Source: Streptococcaceae bacterium (lineage in GTDB: Bacteria > Bacillota > Bacilli > Lactobacillales > Streptococcaceae). Taken from it: a stretch of 38,720 nucleotides of DNA. The notes below the pieces were generated by a model that was given only the letters and a program-made list of their open reading frames with translations, was not told the origin of the DNA and made no database searches. The position numbers and the translations under genes are program-made. This document shows positions 24,993-38,720 of the stretch, piece by piece; position 1 is the first letter of the stretch; every line of letters begins with the position of its first letter. The stretch is from the NCBI GenBank assembly GCA_031285775.1, contig JAITVN010000028.1, positions 1 to 38,720 on the forward strand, read 5' to 3'.

Positions 24993-25022
24993 CTGAATTC
25001 AGCGCGCTTCACATCTTATTTT
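24993..25022. repeat. Dispersed intergenic repeat, copy C
   Basis: Short form: CTGAATTCAGCGCGCTTC then ACATCTTATTTT. It keeps both ends of copy A but lacks its central dozen bases. It lies between the hisJ-like gene and the SDR terminator. Confidence 0.55.
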
Positions 25023-25024
25023 AG

Positions 25025-25058
25025 AAAACCGCTCCATACATAAGTTGGAACGGCTTTT
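25025..25058 (-). terminator. Terminator after the SDR oxidoreductase
   Basis: Minus-strand hairpin AAAAGCCGTTCCA / TGGAGCGGTTTTC with a 9-base loop and one mismatch, ending in a short T-run. It lies 15 bases after the SDR stop codon. Confidence 0.75.
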
Positions 25059-25073
25059 GCCATATTTTCTGTT

Positions 25074-25865
25074 TTAAAAAATTGTCGGAACCAGTCCGCC
25101 ATCCATGCGCAGCGCTTCACCAGAAAATGCACCAGCAAGAGGACTTGCGACAAAGCAGACGAAATTTCCGATTTCCCAAGGGCGAATCAGTCGTTGAATC
25201 ACAGAACTTGAGCGATTCGTTGCCATAAACTTCTTCTCAGCTTCAACTGGAGACAAATCAGGATAGAGCTTTAGAAGCATATTGACCACACCTTCAGTCA
25301 GGGTTGAGCCAGGCATAACTGTATTGACGGTCACGCTTGTTGCCCGAGTTTCCCAGCTCAGTGTCTTTGCCAGGCTGAGATTCATGGTCTTCGTCATTGA
25401 ATAGTGGGGCATCTCTGCGCTCGGCATGATGGCAGCCTCTGAAGCGATGAAAATAATCCTGCCGTTGTCATCTTTTTTCAGCATCTTCGGCAGATAGAAA
25501 TTCGACAGAGCTAAGCCTGCCAAGCTGTTGACTTCAAAGTAATAGCGCCAGTCATCCAGCTCGAGTTCTGAAAAAGTTGCCGGCTCAAAGATGCCCATAT
25601 TGTTGATCAGGATGTCAATTTCCGGGAAAAGTTCAAAGAGTTCTTGACGTTCTTTTTCGACGGATAGGTCAAATGGGGCGGCCAGTGCTTTGATGTGAGG
25701 GAATTTTGCCATGATTTCTGCTGAAACTTGCTCAACTGCGGGCATGGTACGTCCATTGATGATGACATTGGCACCTTCTGCTGCTAAAGACTCGGCAATG
25801 GCACGGCCGATTCCTTTGGTTGAACCTGTTACTAGGGCTGTTTTTCCAGTTAATTTTAAATCCAT
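25074..25865 (-). CDS. Short-chain dehydrogenase/reductase (SDR)
   Basis: A 263-residue classical SDR with a Rossmann fold. The cofactor loop is TGSTKGIG (13-20), followed by NNMG (88-91; NNAG in most members), the catalytic Ser142 in IASEAA, and Tyr155/Lys159 in YSMTK. Asn-Gly-Arg after the second strand (NGR, 37-39) suggests NADP(H) preference. The substrate is unknown; related lactic acid bacterial proteins are listed as glucose-dehydrogenase- or FabG-like oxidoreductases. The ATG at 25865 follows a perfect AAGGAGG (25871-25877). The ribosome binding site touches an array of 29-bp tandem repeats that fills the upstream gap. Confidence 0.9.
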   Translation of the reverse strand: MDLKLTGKTALVTGSTKGIGRAIAESLAAEGANVIINGRTMPAVEQVSAEIMAKFPHIKALAAPFDLSVEKERQELFELFPEIDILINNMGIFEPATFSELELDDWRYYFEVNSLAGLALSNFYLPKMLKKDDNGRIIFIASEAAIMPSAEMPHYSMTKTMNLSLAKTLSWETRATSVTVNTVMPGSTLTEGVVNMLLKLYPDLSPVEAEKKFMATNRSSSVIQRLIRPWEIGNFVCFVASPLAGAFSGEALRMDGGLVPTIF

Positions 25866-25875
25866 ATTTTCCTCC

Positions 25876-26025
25876 TTGAAATAGCATTCGCGCAAGCGCT
25901 CAGCTTGAAATAGCGTTCGTGCAAGCGCTCAGCATGAAATAGCGTTTGTGCTAGTGTTCAGTCTGAAATAGCGCTCGCACGGGTAAGCACTCAGCCTAGA
26001 AAAGCATTCGTGTGGTATTCTGGGG
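25876..26025. repeat. Tandem 29-bp repeats upstream of the SDR gene
   Basis: Four recognisable units start at 25876, 25905, 25934 and 25963 (the fourth is 33 bases), with a fifth degenerate unit to about 26025. The core is TGAAATAGCGTTCGTGCAAG followed by CGCTCAGC. Each unit contains a small palindrome AGCG...CGCT. Units 1 and 2 differ at only two or three positions. The rest of the 315-base gap (26026-26180) shows no gene; it contains more GCTT/GGCT-rich imperfect repetition. No spacers of CRISPR type exist. Confidence 0.85.
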
Positions 26026-26180
26026 TTTTGTAGACGTGTTGTTTGGCTTCGCGAATGTTTATCTTTTATCTTGAGCTTGCTTGGCTCTTGGCTGCTTATC
26101 TTAAGTGAGCGCTGCTTATTTTGCATCAAAGTGGACTGTTTTCTCTGTGCGAAAGCGTTTGCTCTGATGCGCTTCTTTTG

Positions 26181-27107
26181 TTAGTTCTCGCCAATTATCT
26201 TGACTTCGGGTTTCAGTGTCACGCCTGATTTTTCTTTGACTTTACTGATCACGTACATAATTAAATTTTCGTAATCTTGAGCGCTTCCATGATCGACATT
26301 GATCATAAAGCCAGCGTGTTTTGTGGAAACCTTAACGCCCCCGATTCGATGACCTTGGCAGCCGGCTTCTTGAATCAGCTGACCCGCAAAATGGCCTTCT
26401 GGGCGTTTAAATACAGATCCGCAGCTGGGGAATTCCAAAGGCTGTTTGCTGACACGCCGGGCAGTCAAATCATCCATTCGAGCTTGAATCACGTCACGGT
26501 CCCCAAGTTCAAGCCTGAAAACGGCAGATAGGACAATCAATCCCTCTTCTCTTATTTTAGAACTTCGATAGCCGAATTGCAAATCAGCATTTGTTAAAGT
26601 AGAAACTTTACCAGTTTTGGCATCCATGACAGTGGCTTTAACCAGTATGTCTGAAATCTCACCGCCGTAGGCACCCGCATTCATGAAAACGGCGCCGCCG
26701 ATACTTCCTGGAATGCCGCAGGCAAACTCGAAACCTGTCAAACTTTGTGCCTGAGCATATTGAGTGACGTCTTTTAATTTGGCGCCTGCTTGTGCCTCAA
26801 TCTCGAAAGAAATGCCGTTTTGAGAGGGACCAGTTGTCCTGCCGGCTGGTCCGATATGATTCAAGTGTTCCAAAAGGATAACCAGACCTCGGATTCCCCC
26901 ATCACGAACAATAAGGTTGCTGGCATTACCAAGTACTGTGACTGCTGTGTCTGATTCATGGGCAAGCTTTACCAAATCTGACAATTCTGAAAGTGAACGT
27001 GGAAATACCAGATAATCTGCGGGTCCGCCAACTTTTGTATAGGCATAATTTGACAGTGGCTCGTCAAATCTGACATCAAACTTCTCAAGTTTTTGTTTAT
27101 CTAACAT
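26181..27107 (-). CDS. murB: UDP-N-acetylenolpyruvoylglucosamine reductase
   Basis: A 308-residue FAD enzyme reducing UDP-GlcNAc-enolpyruvate to UDP-MurNAc, the second committed step of peptidoglycan synthesis. Family blocks: [17 protein letters not shown] (20-36), [43 protein letters not shown] and the C-terminal [19 protein letters not shown] with the catalytic serine, followed by HAGFMIN. It is a type II (short) MurB. No Shine-Dalgarno precedes the ATG; an extended -10 ends six bases upstream, suggesting a leaderless message. Upstream is deoxyadenosine kinase on the same strand. Confidence 0.95.
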   Translation of the reverse strand: MLDKQKLEKFDVRFDEPLSNYAYTKVGGPADYLVFPRSLSELSDLVKLAHESDTAVTVLGNASNLIVRDGGIRGLVILLEHLNHIGPAGRTTGPSQNGISFEIEAQAGAKLKDVTQYAQAQSLTGFEFACGIPGSIGGAVFMNAGAYGGEISDILVKATVMDAKTGKVSTLTNADLQFGYRSSKIREEGLIVLSAVFRLELGDRDVIQARMDDLTARRVSKQPLEFPSCGSVFKRPEGHFAGQLIQEAGCQGHRIGGVKVSTKHAGFMINVDHGSAQDYENLIMYVISKVKEKSGVTLKPEVKIIGEN

Positions 27108-27113
27108 AGGTCT

Positions 27114-27122
27114 ATTTTATCA
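27114..27122 (-). promoter_or_regulatory. Extended -10 promoter of murB giving a leaderless start
   Basis: On the minus strand TGATAAAAT ends 6 bases before the ATG, with no Shine-Dalgarno. A 7-bp inverted repeat TAAGCTT-TTGGG-AAGCTTA (27131-27149) lies where a -35 would be; it may be an operator or the terminator of the upstream kinase gene. Confidence 0.55.
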
Positions 27123-27200
27123 TTATTTATTAAGCTTTTGGGAAGCTTATGACAATAAGTCTGTCTTCTGATACTTCACAGCTTAACAGGCATTTTTATT

Positions 27201-27869
27201 TTAGTCAGTAGAGTCTTTCTGATTTTCCACGAATTGTGTCCCCAGCTTTAGAAGTTCAGCATCAATTGATTCTAAGACAGTTTTCAAATCAGAGCTGTTA
27301 TTGACAAAGTCCAACTCGTCGCCATTGATCCGAAGTTTCGGTGAGACTTTATAGGCGTCATACCATCCTGGGTACTCGCTGTGAACTTGCTGATAGTAAG
27401 CTTTTAATTCGGGATTGTTATCGATCTGCTCATAGTCTCTTCCGCGTGCCTGAATACGCGCCAGCATCGTTTCAAAGCTGACATCAATATAAACCAGCAA
27501 ATCTGGCGCTTTCTTGGGCATATTGTCCAATTCTTCCATCATGTTGGCGAGCAATTCTTGGTAAATCTCTAATTCAGTTTTGGAAACGTTTCCATTTTTG
27601 TAGTTTAACGTCAGAAAAAGTTCATCTTCAAAAATCGATCGGTCTAGGACATTGTTGTTGACCCGATAAGCTGCTTTTATAGATTCAAAGCGTTTGTTCA
27701 GAAAATAGATTTGCAGCAGAAATGCATATTTTTTGGGGTCTTTATAATACAAATCCAACACAGGATTGTTATCTACAGATTCATAGAAAACCTGTGTGCC
27801 TAAATGTTCACCTAGAGCTTTTGCCAGACTGGACTTTCCAGCACCGATGGTCCCAGCTAAAACAATCAA
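27201..27869 (-). CDS. Deoxyadenosine/deoxynucleoside kinase
   Basis: A 222-residue deoxynucleoside kinase phosphorylating deoxyadenosine or related deoxynucleosides for salvage. The P-loop is GTIGAGKSSL (6-15), the ERS/DRS substrate motif is LDRSIFED (56-63), and a LID-like arginine region is RIQARGRDYEQ (around 138-148). Length fits the lactic acid bacterial dAK/dGK subunits. The start is taken as TTG at 27869, giving MIVLAGTIGAGKSSL, with AGAGGTAG (27878-27885) upstream; no in-frame ATG is available at the right place. Whether it prefers dA or dG cannot be told. Confidence 0.88.
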   Translation of the reverse strand: MIVLAGTIGAGKSSLAKALGEHLGTQVFYESVDNNPVLDLYYKDPKKYAFLLQIYFLNKRFESIKAAYRVNNNVLDRSIFEDELFLTLNYKNGNVSKTELEIYQELLANMMEELDNMPKKAPDLLVYIDVSFETMLARIQARGRDYEQIDNNPELKAYYQQVHSEYPGWYDAYKVSPKLRINGDELDFVNNSSDLKTVLESIDAELLKLGTQFVENQKDSTD

Positions 27870-27953
27870 AATTTTTTCTACCTCTTTCTATCTTGTCTTG
27901 AGAATGGTTGCTTTCAATATTCCAAAATCATTTCAAACCAGAATTCATTTTTA

Positions 27954-27962
27954 AGTATAGCA
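27954..27962 (-). promoter_or_regulatory. Extended -10 upstream of the deoxynucleoside kinase
   Basis: Minus-strand TGCTATACT, about 85 bases before the TTG start. No clear -35 was found. The 244-base gap 27870-28113 holds this element and the regulator terminator, and no gene. Confidence 0.45.
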
Positions 27963-28047
27963 TATTTTCGTCCTTGTAGGGAATTTCTTTAATTTCTTTT
28001 TAATCCGAAAGGCAAGGACAACTGCCCTTGAAAAGTTAAGCTGATAA

Positions 28048-28075
28048 GAAAAAGCTTGAGGATAGCCCCAAGCTC
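28048..28075 (-). terminator. Terminator after the XRE regulator
   Basis: On the minus strand GAGCTTGGGG-CTAT-CCTCAAGC followed by TTTTTC; the stem contains one mismatch. It lies 39 bases after the regulator stop codon. Confidence 0.8.
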
Positions 28076-28113
28076 AATAACTCTTATTTTCAAAACTTGT
28101 CTAGAGCGCATGC

Positions 28114-28809
28114 TTACTTTTCGCGGTAAAGCCCAGTTATTTCTCCAACATTGGCCTCATCTATGCTGTTTGTATAGTTTTTAATATAAAGTACAGAACC
28201 GTCTGACTGCGGAAGTTCAGTGAACTTGTAGTTGGCAATAATGAAGTTTGGTAAATCCGTTCTGTATTTTCGAATATTAAATTTGACAAATATGATGTCA
28301 CCTGCCTTTATCAAAGGCGGAAAATCTGCGCCGAGCACCTGAATCGCACTGTCATAGTTTACGGGTATTTCATTGAAGGGTATTTTTATCTTTTTGGAAG
28401 GTTCAATTCTCCAAACGGCATCGCTTTCACCAACGCTGACGAGCTGAATGACCGAAAGATGGGCCGAATTGTTTTTTGGATTTGCTTCAAAGTTCCCTGA
28501 TAGTTCGTTCTTTTGATCCTCGAAAGTTTTTTCTACAATTTTAAGAATTTCAACCTGACGATTTTCGGTTAATTTTTCTAGTAGAACTTCGCATCGGCTG
28601 ACAATTTCAGAATTTGTTTCGCCTAGCAAAAAGGTGGGGGAAACGTTAAAATAGCGTGAAATTTCAAGAACTCTTCTCGCGCTTGGTTCCTTTTCTTGAC
28701 GATAATTTGCCAGAGAATTCAGAGGGTAACCAATGTCTCGCTCAATTTTCCGGAAGGTCAGGCCCTGATTTTTAGCTAATTGTCGTAATCTATCATAAAA
28801 CAATGTCAT
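28114..28809 (-). CDS. XRE-family regulator with degenerate S24/LexA-like C-terminus
   Basis: A 231-residue phage-repressor-like protein. Residues 7-64 form a helix-turn-helix of the Cro/CI type, ending FNVSPTFLLG. A linker of about 60 residues is followed by a LexA/CI-like domain: SAIQVLGADFPPLIKAGDIIFVKF (154-177) occupies the place of the usual GDSMxPxIxxGDxVxV, but the catalytic serine position is Asp162, and no Ala-Gly or Cys-Gly cleavage site is seen. It probably does not self-cleave. A good AGGAG (28818-28822) precedes the ATG. It is divergent from the giant adhesin gene, 268 bases away, so control of that gene or itself is plausible but unproven. No other prophage genes are present. 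Confidence 0.85.
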   Translation of the reverse strand: MTLFYDRLRQLAKNQGLTFRKIERDIGYPLNSLANYRQEKEPSARRVLEISRYFNVSPTFLLGETNSEIVSRCEVLLEKLTENRQVEILKIVEKTFEDQKNELSGNFEANPKNNSAHLSVIQLVSVGESDAVWRIEPSKKIKIPFNEIPVNYDSAIQVLGADFPPLIKAGDIIFVKFNIRKYRTDLPNFIIANYKFTELPQSDGSVLYIKNYTNSIDEANVGEITGLYREK

Positions 28810-28856
28810 TGTTTTGTCTCCTGATTATTAAATAAAGTGAATACCTCATTATTCTA

Positions 28857-28865
28857 ATTATAACA
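28857..28865 (-). promoter_or_regulatory. Promoter of the XRE regulator
   Basis: Minus-strand extended -10 TGTTATAAT with TTGTTA 19 bases upstream (28887-28882). The predicted leader is about 40 bases and contains the AGGAG site. Confidence 0.6.
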
Positions 28866-28972
28866 TATATTTGCTTGAAAATAACAATTTTTTCATACAA
28901 AAACGTAATCAATAAGAAGTACGAAATAGAATAAAATTAGGATAAACAATCAGCATATTAATTAAAATATAA

Positions 28973-38383
<9,411 letters not shown>

Positions 38384-38516
38384 TGTTGAAATCTCAGCGA
38401 AGCCACTGGTAGATTTCGAACTTTCAAACAGCATCTGATTCATCAACTTCGAGAATTCCAAATTAATCAAGTTTGAGAGATGAGTGGACGAAGTTTTTGA
38501 TATACAAATCGTAAAA

Positions 38517-38543
38517 AGAGAGAAGCTTTCGGGCTTCTCTTTC
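38517..38543 (+). terminator. Terminator downstream of the adhesin gene
   Basis: AGAGAGAAGC-TTTCGG-GCTTCTCTTT hairpin with a short T-run, 133 bases after the adhesin stop. Confidence 0.7.
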
Positions 38544-38578
38544 TGCAGAATTCAACTGACACAGAATTATCAGCAACT

Positions 38579-38600
38579 AAAAAAGCCCTTGGGCTTTTTT
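38579..38600. terminator. Second, symmetrical terminator downstream of the adhesin
   Basis: AAAAAAGCCC-TT-GGGCTTTTTT: a perfect palindrome with T-runs on both strands, able to stop transcription from either side. Confidence 0.85.
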
Positions 38601-38652
38601 AAATTTACGGCTCGTGAGCCAGTTGAGTGCGCGGAGCGTGCGAAACAGAAAA

Positions 38653-38671
38653 CCACCCGCTATGCGGGTGG
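38653..38671 (-). terminator. Likely terminator for a minus-strand gene beyond the window
   Basis: CCACCCGC-TAT-GCGGGTGG. Read on the minus strand it is followed by TTTTCTGTTT, so it should end a transcript entering from the right. The 337 bases after the adhesin hold these three hairpins, a GGCTC-GT-GAGCC palindrome near 38610, and no recognisable gene. Confidence 0.6.
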
Positions 38672-38720
38672 CGTTAGTCGGTTTGACCAAAAGCAAGTAT
38701 AATTGAGATGTTCAGGCTCA

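Noticed and set aside
25876-26025. CRISPR array
   Set aside because: The 29-bp units are directly adjacent with no spacers, and no cas genes are present.
28114-28809. Prophage lysogeny module around the CI-like regulator
   Set aside because: No integrase, Cro, replication or structural phage genes surround it; xerS is the chromosomal dimer-resolution enzyme, not a phage integrase.
38683-38703. Promoter TTGACC...TATAAT at the right edge
   Set aside because: The spacer is only 9 bases; at best an isolated -10, and the downstream gene is not visible.

Overview
The window looks like the chromosome of a low-to-moderate GC Gram-positive coccus of the Streptococcaceae, most like Lactococcus or a close relative. 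Evidence: the single-recombinase chromosome-dimer system XerS with a dif-like site beside it, a DUF2969 small protein, an LPXTG adhesin with a KxYKxGKxW-type signal peptide, a CopB-type copper ATPase behind a TACANNTGTA cop box, and strong AAGGAG ribosome binding sites. Genus and species cannot be fixed from the sequence alone.

Layout. 1-1994: the end of a phosphonate-type ABC importer (phnC partial, two phnE permeases). 2072-11372: a shikimate-pathway segment (aroD, aroE, aroB, aroC) mixed with membrane proteins (DUF1361, DedA, DUF606), a duplicated Nudix protein, a chimeric immunity-like gene, a HAD phosphatase, and nnrD for NAD(P)HX repair. 11388-13607: copB with its promoter and operator. 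13757-16511: an aldo/keto reductase and an oleate hydratase. 16565-18354: truB-ribF. 18547-22748: a lactonase on the minus strand, tpiA, then three poorly characterised genes. 23015-28809: a run of minus-strand genes (xerS, frameshifted hisJ-like gene, SDR oxidoreductase, murB, deoxyadenosine kinase, XRE regulator). 29078-38383: one very large plus-strand surface protein (3101 aa).

Chromosome organisation. Nearly all genes left of about 22.8 kb are on the plus strand, and those from 23.0 to 28.8 kb are on the minus strand. The switch falls at xerS and a dif-like site at about 24.1 kb, so the window probably spans the replication terminus. The adhesin gene right of dif then runs against the replication fork.

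Most interesting points: (1) the -35 box of the xerS promoter lies inside the dif-like site, and a 14-bp dif half-site is repeated just after xerS; (2) four genes (DUF2969, truB, murB, xerS) have a -10 box so close to the ATG, with no Shine-Dalgarno, that their mRNAs should be leaderless or nearly so; (3) an immunity-like gene carries the start of the HAD gene that follows it; (4) a modular adhesin combines a beta-helix head, Ig-like repeats and a GXT collagen stalk interrupted by NWWIG/NWFI modules; (5) several families of intergenic repeats and palindrome clusters are present. No RNA genes, insertion sequences or CRISPR arrays were recognised. No complete new defence or biosynthetic system is evident.
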